DNA of 42,533 nucleotides, from positions 1-42,533 of IMG/VR virus record IMGVR_UViG_3300008113_000107. The stretch is one strand, 5' to 3'. Positions 8,395 through 17,500 of this stretch are shown piece after piece (within the stretch, counting starts at the first letter, position 1; each line of letters starts with the position of its first letter). Source of the DNA: a virus. The translations under genes were made by a program, and so were the position numbers. The notes below the pieces were generated by a model that ran no database searches, was not told the origin of the DNA, and worked only from the letters and a program-made list of their open reading frames with translations.

Positions 8395-8781
8395 TTGACA
8401 AACGAACAAGCAAACTTTATCATGCATGCTGGTAAAAAAGGTATGAAATGGGGAGTAAGAAGCGCAAACCCTAAATATGGAGAAAGAAGCGTATACGATA
8501 GAAATATCTTGGCAGCTCGCGCTAGATATGAAAAAGAAAGACCTGGAAAAAAAGCAGCAATTAAAACGGCTAGATCTGAATTTAGAAAAGATAGAACCGA
8601 AGCCAACTATCAAAAACTAATTACTGCTAAAGGAAAACTAAGAGTTCTTGACGCAGCAACTTCCGCAAGAAACATTGAAACTGGTAGGGAGTGGGCTATT
8701 TCAACAACCGCAATTTTAGGAACAACTACACTTGCCGCTATTGGAATACCTGCGCTTCTAAAAGCTGGCTTAAAAGGATAA
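8395..8781 (+). CDS. Small protein with HAGKKGMKWGVR tag (second copy)
   Basis: 128 residues from a TTG start 6 bases after AGGAGG. This start is supported because it places the tag His at residue 11, exactly as in the protein upstream of the terminase; the upstream in-frame TTG at 8377 would overlap the ribosome binding site. After the tag comes a very basic region (ARARYEKERPGKKAAIKTA and beyond), then a hydrophobic C-terminal stretch at about 103-124. It sits between terminase and portal genes. The basic region could bind nucleic acid. Function unknown. Confidence 0.75.
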   Translation: MTNEQANFIMHAGKKGMKWGVRSANPKYGERSVYDRNILAARARYEKERPGKKAAIKTARSEFRKDRTEANYQKLITAKGKLRVLDAATSARNIETGREWAISTTAILGTTTLAAIGIPALLKAGLKG

Positions 8782-8807
8782 ATTTAATTACTAGATAGGA
8801 GTAAAAC

Positions 8808-10058
8808 ATGGCACCATCATTTAGTAATCGAATAAAGCATGCTTGGAATGCATTTACAAATGATAAAGTTTCAAGAAACATGACATATTTAGATACTGGT
8901 GGTAGTTACGGTTTACGTCCGGATAGAGTAAGACTTAATCTTTCAAATGAACGTTCTATCATATCCTCCATATATACAAGAATTGGAATTGATATTTCAT
9001 CAGTAGATATTAGACATGTTAGATTAGATGAAAACAATAGATATCTTTCATCAATAAATAGTGGATTAAATGATTGTTTAAGCTTAGAAGCAAACATTGA
9101 TCAATCAGCCCAAGCTTTTAAACAAGACGTAGCTATGTCTTTGCTAGATAAAGGTATTGTAGCTATTGTTCCTGTTGAAACTAGTTTAAATCCTTTAAAC
9201 ACAGCTAGCTATGATATTAAGTCATTAAGAGTTGGAGAGATTTTAACTTGGTATCCAAAACATGTACAAGTAAGAGTATATAACGATTTAAATGGTAAAA
9301 AAGAAGACATCACTCTTCCTAAATCTTTAGTTTGTATTATTGAAAACCCTTTATATGCAGTTATGAATGAACCAAACTCTACACTACAAAGATTAATTAG
9401 AAAACTTAATCTATTAGACGCAATTGATGAACAAAGTAGTTCTGGTAAATTAGATTTGATTATTCAACTACCATATGTTATAAAATCTGAAGCAAGAAGA
9501 CTACAAGCTGAAAGCAGAAGAAAAGATATAGAAGAACAACTTAAAGGTTCACAGTACGGTATTGCATACACTGACGGAACCGAAAAGATTACTCAACTCA
9601 ATAGACCTGCTGAAAACAATATGCTTGCCCAAGTTGAGTATTTAACAAACATGCTTTATGGTCAACTAGGCCTTACTGCAGAAGTAATTGCTGGAACAGC
9701 CGATGAAAAAACAATGTTAAATTATCACAGTAGAACAATTAAACCTCTACTAATAGCTATAACTCAGGGTATGAAAAGAACATTTTTATCTAAAACAGCA
9801 AGGTCTCAAATGCAATCTATTGAATTCTTTAGAGACCCATTTGAGTTAGTTCCTGTAGGTTCTATTGCTGACATTGCAGATAAATTTACTCGAAACGAAA
9901 TACTATCATCAAACGAAATAAGATCTATTCTAGGTTTTAAACCTTCAAGCGATCCTAAAGCGGATCAACTTATAAACAGCAACATACCGGAACCGGTAGT
10001 TGATCCTATGGTTGAACCAAACCAATCACAAGATACAAACCAACAACCACAAGTATAG
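8808..10058 (+). CDS. Portal protein (HK97 type)
   Basis: 416 residues. Size, position directly after terminase and before the protease-capsid gene, and the sequence pattern fit the HK97-like portal family: an N-terminal region with SIYTRIGIDISS, a central LLDAIDEQSSSGKLDLIIQ segment, then YLTNMLYGQLGLTAEVIAGTA and the helical clip/stem region. The C-terminal tail is rich in Pro, Gln and Asn. The portal dodecamer is the DNA entry channel and tail attachment site. Confidence 0.9.
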   Translation: MAPSFSNRIKHAWNAFTNDKVSRNMTYLDTGGSYGLRPDRVRLNLSNERSIISSIYTRIGIDISSVDIRHVRLDENNRYLSSINSGLNDCLSLEANIDQSAQAFKQDVAMSLLDKGIVAIVPVETSLNPLNTASYDIKSLRVGEILTWYPKHVQVRVYNDLNGKKEDITLPKSLVCIIENPLYAVMNEPNSTLQRLIRKLNLLDAIDEQSSSGKLDLIIQLPYVIKSEARRLQAESRRKDIEEQLKGSQYGIAYTDGTEKITQLNRPAENNMLAQVEYLTNMLYGQLGLTAEVIAGTADEKTMLNYHSRTIKPLLIAITQGMKRTFLSKTARSQMQSIEFFRDPFELVPVGSIADIADKFTRNEILSSNEIRSILGFKPSSDPKADQLINSNIPEPVVDPMVEPNQSQDTNQQPQV

Positions 10059-10073
10059 AAAGGAAACTTCAAA

Positions 10074-12035
10074 ATGGAAGCAGCTGACTTTAGTGGTTAC
10101 GCATCTAAAGCGGGTTTGCGATGTTCTGATGGACGTACTATTCTTGCAAATGCGTTTAAACAACAAGACGGAACTAAGGTACCTCTTGTTTGGCAACACA
10201 TGCACAACGAAGCAAGTAATGTCCTTGGACACGCATACCTAGAGAACCGTGAAGATGGCGTATATGCCTACGGTTTCTTTAACAACGAAGCACAAGCTCA
10301 AGTAGCTAAAGGCTTAGTTAAACATGGCGATATTGAGGCACTCTCAATTTATGCAAACAAACTTGTACAAAAAGGCGCTGACGTCTTGCACGGATCAATC
10401 AAGGAAGTAAGTCTTGTATTGGCTGGAGCAAACCCAGGTGCATTTATTGACAACGTTAACATTTCTCACAGTGATGGTTTTACACCACTTGAAGATGAAG
10501 CGATTATTTATACTGGTCTCACTTTAGAGCATCAGGATATTACACTTAAACAAGGAGATAACGTGGCAGAAACCGCAGTTACAAACACCGAAGTAGTGGC
10601 TCACGCTGCTACTCCTGCTGCAGAAATGACAGTCAAAGATGTATTTGACAGCATGTCTGAAGAGCAAAAAAACGTCGTATATTACATGATCGGCGAAGCA
10701 TTAAATTCTGAGTCTATGGCACAGTCAGATGACGATGAAGAAAACCACATCCAACACGACCAGGAAGGTCAAAACATGACCCGCAATGTATTTGAGCAAA
10801 ACGGCTCAACCCCAGAAGGTGCAAAACTTTCACACGCTGATCTTCAGACTATTATTGCTGACGCTCAGAAATCAGGCTCACTCAAGGATGCATTCCTTGC
10901 TCACGCCGTAACTTATGGAATCGAAAACATCGATTTCCTATTCCCAGATGCAAAACTAATCCAAAACACTCCGGACTTTGTAAAAAGACGAACCGAGTGG
11001 GTAGCTAGCGTTATCAACGGAACACGCAAGTCTCCGTTCTCACGTATCAAGTCTATGTCTGCTGACATTACACTTGACGACGCTCGCGCTAAGGGTTACG
11101 TAAAGGGTACACTTAAGAAGGAAGAGTTCTTTGCTCTTTCTAAGAGAGTAACTACTCCAACAACCATTTATAAGAAGCAAAAGCTTGACAGAGACGACAT
11201 GATCGATATTACCGATCTAGATGTTGTTGCATGGTTGAAGGCTGAAATGCGTCTTATGCTAGACGAGGAAATTGCACGCGCAATCCTTATCGGTGACGGT
11301 CGTGAAATCGACTCAGACGACAAGATCAGCGAATCAAACATCCGCCCAATTGCTTGGGATGATGACTTCTACGCACACAAGGTAGAAATTGGTTCAGCAG
11401 TTGTTGGTAACGACATTGTTGAAGCAATTCTTCGCGCAAGAACTAACTACAAGGGTACTGGAACTCCTACGTTCTACACCACTGAGGCAGTTCTTACCGA
11501 CCTTATCCTTATCAAGGACACCCTTGGCCGTCGTCTTTACCCAACTGAGGCAGAACTTGCATCAGCTCTTCGCGTAAGCTCAATTGTTGCAGTCGAAGTT
11601 ATGGAATCAGTACCTAACCTTCTAGGTATCATGGTTAACCTAGCTGACTACACTGTTGGTGCAGACAACGGCGGAAACGTATCAATGTTCGACGACTTCG
11701 ACATTGATTACAACCAGTACAAGTACCTAATTGAAGGTCGCATGTCTGGTACTCTAACAAAGCCTAAGTCAGCTCTTGTTATTACACGCGCTACTGCTTC
11801 TGGTACCGTTACTCCAACCGTTCCTGGCTTCGTTGCTAGCACCGGTGTTGTGACTATCCCATCAGTAACTGGCGTTGTTTACAAGAACAAGGCAACTGGT
11901 GCAGTACTTACTGCCGGAGCTCAGACTGCACTTGCAGCAGGAGCTTCTGTTGAGATCGTTGCAGTTCCAGCTACTGGATACGCATTCCCTCACAACTTCG
12001 ACGCTGACTGGGTATTTACCCGTAACGCTGCTTAG
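10074..12035 (+). CDS. Fused prohead protease and major capsid protein with C-terminal Ig-like domain
   Basis: 653 residues. Residues 1-150 are an HK97-type prohead protease: His in PLVWQHMHNEA and Ser in KEVSLVLAGANPGA. Residues about 150-235 are acidic and helical, like a scaffold (delta) region. An HK97-fold capsid protein follows (about 235-575; landmarks VKRRTEWVASV, FSRIKSMSADITLDDARAKG, TPTTIYKKQKLDRDDMIDIT). Residues 579-653 form an added beta domain repeated at the end of the tail tube protein. An in-frame ATG at 10776 has its own AGGAAGG site, so capsid protein may also be made separately. Codons in the capsid part favour C and G endings, unlike neighbours, suggesting high expression. 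Confidence 0.9.
   Translation: MEAADFSGYASKAGLRCSDGRTILANAFKQQDGTKVPLVWQHMHNEASNVLGHAYLENREDGVYAYGFFNNEAQAQVAKGLVKHGDIEALSIYANKLVQKGADVLHGSIKEVSLVLAGANPGAFIDNVNISHSDGFTPLEDEAIIYTGLTLEHQDITLKQGDNVAETAVTNTEVVAHAATPAAEMTVKDVFDSMSEEQKNVVYYMIGEALNSESMAQSDDDEENHIQHDQEGQNMTRNVFEQNGSTPEGAKLSHADLQTIIADAQKSGSLKDAFLAHAVTYGIENIDFLFPDAKLIQNTPDFVKRRTEWVASVINGTRKSPFSRIKSMSADITLDDARAKGYVKGTLKKEEFFALSKRVTTPTTIYKKQKLDRDDMIDITDLDVVAWLKAEMRLMLDEEIARAILIGDGREIDSDDKISESNIRPIAWDDDFYAHKVEIGSAVVGNDIVEAILRARTNYKGTGTPTFYTTEAVLTDLILIKDTLGRRLYPTEAELASALRVSSIVAVEVMESVPNLLGIMVNLADYTVGADNGGNVSMFDDFDIDYNQYKYLIEGRMSGTLTKPKSALVITRATASGTVTPTVPGFVASTGVVTIPSVTGVVYKNKATGAVLTAGAQTALAAGASVEIVAVPATGYAFPHNFDADWVFTRNAA
10763..10778 (+). 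promoter_or_regulatory. Internal ribosome binding site and start inside the protease-capsid gene
   Basis: AGGAAGG followed 6-7 bases later by an in-frame ATG (10776, residue 235 of the full product). The next residues (MTRNVFEQNG) begin the capsid moiety. Use of this start would give protease-capsid fusion and free capsid protein from one gene. This is inferred from sequence only; proteolytic cleavage at the same junction is the alternative. Confidence 0.5.
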
Positions 12036-12050
12036 TAGGTAGTAAACACT

Positions 12051-12374
12051 ATGGCAAAATTCTATGGAGAAATCGGTTATGGTGAATCTGTAGAAACGGC
12101 CCCTGGAGTATGGGAGGACGTCGTTCGTGAGTATTCGTACTTTGGCGACGTCCTCCGCGACACTAGACAACTAACTGAGGGAGATAACCTTAATAAAAAT
12201 ATTAATGTTAGTAACTCAATCAGCATTGTAGCCGACGCTTATGCAAATGAGCATTTCTTTGCCATTCGCTACATCAAGTGGGCGGGGACTCTTTGGACTG
12301 TAACTGACGTTGAAGTTAAGAGTCCTCGTCTAATCTTGAGAATGGGAGGAGTCTATAATGGGCACACGCCTTGA
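12051..12374 (+). CDS. Head-tail joining protein (DUF7253-like)
   Basis: 107 residues. The pattern MAKFYGEIGYGESVETAPGVW, then YFGDVLRDTRQL, ISIVADAYANEHFFAIRYIKW and PRLILRMGGVYNG is a conserved phage family encoded directly after the capsid gene. The position suggests a head-closure or adaptor protein. It overlaps the next gene by 17 bases. Confidence 0.7.
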   Translation: MAKFYGEIGYGESVETAPGVWEDVVREYSYFGDVLRDTRQLTEGDNLNKNINVSNSISIVADAYANEHFFAIRYIKWAGTLWTVTDVEVKSPRLILRMGGVYNGHTP

Positions 12375-12663
12375 ACTCCAGAATCTACTTGAAAATATTT
12401 TAGGTTCACGTAACGTATATTTTCAACCACCAGAAAACCTAAAACTTAATTATCCATGCATTATTTACAAAAAAAATAAAGCCGATACTAAGTTTGCAGA
12501 TAACAAAACATATAATCATACAAAACGATATTCTATAACAGTTGTTGACAGGAATCCAGATAGTATATTTCCTGACAAAATTGCAGAACTTCCTATGTGT
12601 CTATTTGATAGACATTTCACTAAAGACGGACTGAATAACGATATCTATAATCTTTACTTTTAA
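12358..12663 (+). CDS. Probable tail terminator or head-tail joining protein
   Basis: 101 residues; pattern LQNLLENILGSRNVYFQPP, YPCIIYKK, then KRYSITVVDRNPD. This small alpha/beta family lies between the head adaptor and the tail tube gene in related phages and is generally taken as a tail terminator or completion protein. The ATG has GGGAGGAG about 5 bases before it, inside the preceding gene. Assignment is by position and pattern, without a catalytic motif. Confidence 0.65.
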   Translation: MGTRLELQNLLENILGSRNVYFQPPENLKLNYPCIIYKKNKADTKFADNKTYNHTKRYSITVVDRNPDSIFPDKIAELPMCLFDRHFTKDGLNNDIYNLYF

Positions 12664-12677
12664 GAAAGGTAAAAAAA

Positions 12678-13541
12678 ATGGCAAAACTTGCTTGGGACGA
12701 AACCGGTAAGCGTTTTTACGAAACCGGTGTAGACCGCGGTGTTCTATTCGTACAGGACACTTCAGGTAACTACACATCAGGTGTGGCATGGAACGGACTA
12801 ACTTCCGTATCTGAGGCACCTACTGGTGCTGAGGTAACCCCTCAGTACGCAGACAACATCAAATATCTAAACCTAACTTCTGTTGAAGAGTTTGGTGCGA
12901 CTATTGAAGCTTACACATACCCTGAAGAATTTGAGGTATGCGATGGAACAGCTTCACCAACTTCTGGTCTAGCTCTAGGACAGCAATCTCGTAGACGATT
13001 TGGATTTGCATATCGTACACGTGTTGGTAACGACCTAGTCGGAACCGATCTTGGATACAAGATTCACATAATCTACGGTGCATACGCTGCTCCTTCAGAA
13101 AAGGCATATGCTACAGTTAACGATTCACCAGAAGCGTTGACATTTAGCTGGGAGATTACAACTAACGCAGTTGAGGTACCAGGTTACAAGCCAACCGCCT
13201 CTCTAACCATTGATTCAACTAAGGTCAGCTCTGCAAAGATGACTGAGCTTGAGAATCTTCTTTATGGAACAGTTGGTGTAGACGCTCAGCTACCTCTACC
13301 TGGAGACATTATTACTTTGCTAGGACAAACCCTAACTGAAGTAACTCCAACTTCACCAACTTACAACTCAACTACTAAGGTAATTACTATTCCTACAGTA
13401 ACTGGCGTTGTTTACAAGATCAACAATGTAGTTAAGACTGGTACTGTTACCATCACAGCTAACACTGTTGTAACTGCTCATCCAGCAGCGGGATACAAGT
13501 TCCCAGCTGTTAGCGATGACGACTGGCTATTCACTTTTTAG
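12678..13541 (+). CDS. Major tail (tube) protein with C-terminal Ig-like domain
   Basis: 287 residues, with AAGAAAGG before the ATG. Residues 1-215 show the beta-rich tube pattern (WNGLTSVSEAPTGAEVTPQYADN, EEFGATIEAYTYPEEF, SWEITTNAVEVPGYKPTASL). Residues 222-287 repeat the C-terminal domain of the capsid protein (TIPTVTGVVYK and AAGYKFP...DDDWLFT). Codon use is shifted towards C endings, as in the capsid gene, as expected for an abundant virion protein. Position before the chaperone-like and tape measure genes agrees. Confidence 0.9.
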   Translation: MAKLAWDETGKRFYETGVDRGVLFVQDTSGNYTSGVAWNGLTSVSEAPTGAEVTPQYADNIKYLNLTSVEEFGATIEAYTYPEEFEVCDGTASPTSGLALGQQSRRRFGFAYRTRVGNDLVGTDLGYKIHIIYGAYAAPSEKAYATVNDSPEALTFSWEITTNAVEVPGYKPTASLTIDSTKVSSAKMTELENLLYGTVGVDAQLPLPGDIITLLGQTLTEVTPTSPTYNSTTKVITIPTVTGVVYKINNVVKTGTVTITANTVVTAHPAAGYKFPAVSDDDWLFTF

Positions 13542-13566
13542 TGTAGCCTAAGAAAGGAACTAGGGA

Positions 13567-14118
13567 ATGCTTATAATTAAAATAGATGCTGTCGAGTTAT
13601 TTGATGAAAATTCTAACGAATTCATAAAAACCGGAGCCACAACACTACACCTTGAGCATTCCCTAGTTTCCCTTTCCAAATGGGAGTCTACTTGGGAAAA
13701 ACCGTTTCTTGGTAGCGAAGAAAAAACCAATGAAGAAACAATAGACTACATTAGATGTATGACTGTTTCTGAAGATACACCTTTAGACGTGTATCATCGT
13801 TTATCTAACGAAAACATTAAAAAAATTAGTAATTACATTGATTCTAAAATGTCAGCTACTTGGTTTAACGAACAACACTTAAACTCAAGCGCAAGAATTA
13901 ATAAAGAAATAATAACCGCTGAAATAATTTACTATTGGATGATTAGTTTGAACATTCCATTTGAATGTCAATACTGGCACTTAAACAAACTACTTACATT
14001 AATCAAAGTTTGTAACCAAAAAAACGCTCCGGAGAAAAAGATGGGTAAACAAGAACTATTATCTAGGAACAAAGCCCTCAACGAAGCAAGAAGAAAACAA
14101 CTAAATACTAAAGGTTAA
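13567..14118 (+). CDS. Tail assembly chaperone candidate
   Basis: 183 residues between the tube and tape measure genes, where tail assembly chaperones usually lie. The pattern (LEHSLVSLSKWESTWEKPFL, ETIDYIRCMT, ITAEIIYYWMISLNIPFECQ, HLNKLLTLIKVCNQKNAP) is conserved in phage proteins at this position. The C-terminus is basic (KALNEARRKQLNTKG). I see no slippery site leading to an overlapping second frame, so the classical frameshifted extension appears absent. A second chaperone-like gene lies far away at 26917. Confidence 0.65.
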   Translation: MLIIKIDAVELFDENSNEFIKTGATTLHLEHSLVSLSKWESTWEKPFLGSEEKTNEETIDYIRCMTVSEDTPLDVYHRLSNENIKKISNYIDSKMSATWFNEQHLNSSARINKEIITAEIIYYWMISLNIPFECQYWHLNKLLTLIKVCNQKNAPEKKMGKQELLSRNKALNEARRKQLNTKG

Positions 14119-14142
14119 AAAAATTCAAAATGGGAGCAAACT

Positions 14143-14523
14143 GTGATAGAAATAGAAACTACGGGTTCTTTTAAAAACCTAGAAAAATTTTTAAAATCTA
14201 AAAGCTATAAATTTCCAAAGCAGATACTTGAAGAATACGCAAAAGAAGGTGTTTTAGCTTTATCTTTAGCTACACCAGTAGAATCTAGCTTAACTTCGTC
14301 ATCCTGGTCATATGAATTAATAAACGATGAAAAAAGTTTTTCTATAATCTGGAAAAACTCAAACACTACAACCGATGGCACCCCGGTAGCTATACTTTTA
14401 CAATACGGACACGCTACTGGAACCGGAGGATACGTTCAAGGTCTAGACTTTATTAATCCTGCAATACAACCAATATTTGATAAAATAGCCAACGATGTTT
14501 GGAGAGAGGTAACTGCTAAATGA
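14143..14523 (+). CDS. HK97 gp10-like minor structural protein
   Basis: 126 residues from a GTG start with GGGAGC about 7 bases before. The pattern LSLATPVESSLTSSSWSYE...ILLQYGHATGTGGYVQGLDFINPAIQPIFDKI is typical of the HK97 gp10-like tail completion family (the Gly/Thr-rich turn followed by FINPA). The gene normally lies before the tube gene; here it lies after the chaperone candidate and overlaps the tape measure gene by ATGA. Confidence 0.7.
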   Translation: MIEIETTGSFKNLEKFLKSKSYKFPKQILEEYAKEGVLALSLATPVESSLTSSSWSYELINDEKSFSIIWKNSNTTTDGTPVAILLQYGHATGTGGYVQGLDFINPAIQPIFDKIANDVWREVTAK

Positions 14524-17500
14524 CAACTATAGATGAACGCGTCGTTTCGATGAAATTCAATAATTCTGCATTTCAAAAAAACATAGAACAGACGACTAAA
14601 TCACTAACTGATTTAAAATCAAAACTTACATTTGAAAAAGCATCTGAAAGTTTAAGCAGGCTTTCTGCAATAGGTACAAGATTTAACTTATCAAACATCT
14701 CAAGTTCTTTAGACACCATCTCTAATAAATTTACAGAATTAAACGGTGTAGCTATTGTTGCTCTTGGTAACATAGCAACTAAAGCTATTTCTGCTGGAGC
14801 ACAGCTATTAAAATCTTTAACAATAACTCCAATCAATGCAGGTCTTGATGAGTACGAACTTAAGATGGGTTCGATTCAAACTATTTTAGCAAACACTTCG
14901 AAGTATGGAACAACTCTAAAAGATGTTAACAGCGCTTTAGACGCTTTAAATGATTATTCTGATAAAACTATTTATAACTTTGGTGCTATGACTAAAAACA
15001 TTGGTCTATTTACAAACGCCGGTATTAAGCTAGAAGATGCTGTATCAATGATTAAAGGTTTCTCTAACGCCGCAGCCGCGTCTGGTGTAACAGCTGAAAA
15101 CGCTGCTGGTGCAGCTTATCAGTTATCACAAGCAATGTCCGCAGGTACAGTTCGACTTATGGACTGGAGATCTTTAACAAACGCCGGTATGGGTGGTGCT
15201 AACATGAAGCAGGGTCTAGTAGACCTTGCACAATCAATGGGCACTCTAGGTAAACTAACACCTACCGGAGTTATGAAAGATTTTAACGGATCTCTTCAAC
15301 AGGGTTGGCTAAGCGCTGACGTAATGACTAAGTATTTATCTATTATGGCTGGAGATATGAATGAAGCTGAAATGGCAACATTGGGTCTATCAAAAGCGCA
15401 AATTAAAAATTTTAAACAGCAACAAAAAACGGCTGAAGAAGCCGCAACTAAGATTAGAACATACACTCAATTATTAGGTACCCTTAAAGAATCAGTAGCT
15501 TCTAGTTGGGCAGAAACATTCTCTCTAGTAATTGGTGATTTTAACGAAGCAACTGATTTATTTACAAACGTTAATAATGAATTTGGTAAGTTAATATCCG
15601 CATCAAGTAATGCTAGAAATAACCTATTAAAAGACTGGAAAGATTTAGGCGGAAGAACTAAACTCATTGATGGTATAGCTAACATATTTAAAGCTTTAAA
15701 ATCTGTTATTGATCCAATAGCAAAAGCCTTTAGAGAAATATTTCCAGCAACAACTGCTAAACAACTTTATGATTTAACATCGGCGTTTACTAATTTTACT
15801 AAAAATTTAATAATTGGTAAAAAAGTATCAAATGATTTAAAAAGAACATTTAAAGGTTTGTTTGCAGTTTTAGATATAATAGGTATGGTATTTAAAGCTG
15901 CTTTTGAAGCTATAGGTGCACTACTCGGTCCTGTTAGTAAAACCGGAAATGGTATCGCTAGCTTTACAGGCGACATTGGTGATTTTTTAGTATCAGTAAG
16001 AGATTTTATAAAAAGCGGTAATATATTTGGTAACGTATTTACATTTATTGGAAACGCAATTAAGTTTCCTATAGATCTATTTAATCAACTAACAAACGCA
16101 CTTACAAATAATAATCCAGTAGTTTCGGGAACAGCTGATGTTTGGAAAAATTTGTCAAATGTATTTATGGGTATTTGGGAATTTATAAAACCAGGAATTG
16201 ATTGGTTAATGAATGCCCTAAAGCTTTTAGGTGAAGGTATTATAAGCTTTTTTAAAACATTAGATTTTAATAGTTTTCTAGCTCTTGGAGCAACAGGATT
16301 ACTAGGTGCATTAACTGCCGGTGTATTTAAAATTTCTAAGATTTTAAAAGGTGGTCTTGACGCATTTAAAGACGGATTTTTTACAGGTCTAACCAGTAGA
16401 ATAAAAGATATTTTAAATACCGTTAAAGACACGTTGAAAAGTTTACAAACTGAAGTTCAAAGTAGAACTATTAAAAATATAGCAGTAGCTCTATTGATAT
16501 TAGCTGGCGCAGTACTTATATTGTCATTTATACCAGTAGACAGACTGGTTAGTTCTTTAACTGCATTAACAGTAATGCTTGTTCAGTTAATGGCCATAAT
16601 GGTTCTTTTTGAAAAAAATATAGCTTCTAAAGGCGCTGCAAAATTTGTATTTATAACAGGTGCTTTGATATTACTAAGCACGGCCATGCTTATATTTGCA
16701 ACAGCAGTAACTATAATTTCTAAACTTAGCTGGGACGAATTAGCTAGAGGTTTAGTTGGTATGTCTTTTGCATTAATACTTATGTTAAATGCTTCTAAGT
16801 TTATTTCTAAAAATGTAGGAAATATTACTGTTGCAGCTTTTGCAATAGGTATTTTATCTGCAGCTCTTTTAGTTTTAGGCTCAGCACTTAAATTATTTGC
16901 AAGTATGACTTGGGAAGAAATAGGTAAAAGTTTAACTGTATTAGGATCTCTACTAATAATGCTAAGTTTATTTACAGCAACTATGGATAAAATTGGTTTA
17001 GCTGTAGTTAATGTGTTTACTTTTCTAGCTTTAGCTGCCGCACTATCTTTGATGGCTTACGTTCTTAAACAATTTTCAAAACTAAGTTGGGAAGAAATAG
17101 CTAAGGGTCTAATTACTATGGCTTTATCACTTGGAATCATTGCTGGTGCTCTAAAACTTATACCATTAACAGCAGGCGTAACGGCTCTTAATTTAATAGC
17201 TGTAGCCGGAGCTTTATTTGTTATTGCAAATGTTTTAGAAAAAATGGCCGGTATGACTTGGGATGAAGTGGGTAGAGGTTTAACTGTTATGGCCGGTTCT
17301 TTGGCCATACTTGCGGGAGCTTTATATCTTATGACCGGAACTTTGGCCGGAGCAGGTGCTTTGATTGTTGCCGCTTTAGCACTATCTATATTAGCAGTTC
17401 CTTTAAAAATATTTTCTACACTTAATTGGGAACAAGTTGCAGTTGGGTTAGTATTCTTAGCTGGATCTTTAGCTATCATTGCTGGAGCAGGATATTTGCT

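Noticed and set aside
13567-14523. Programmed frameshift producing an extended tail assembly chaperone
   Set aside because: The two frames are separated by 24 bases with a separate GTG start, and the downstream product is an HK97 gp10-like protein; no slippery heptamer at the end of the first gene is convincing.
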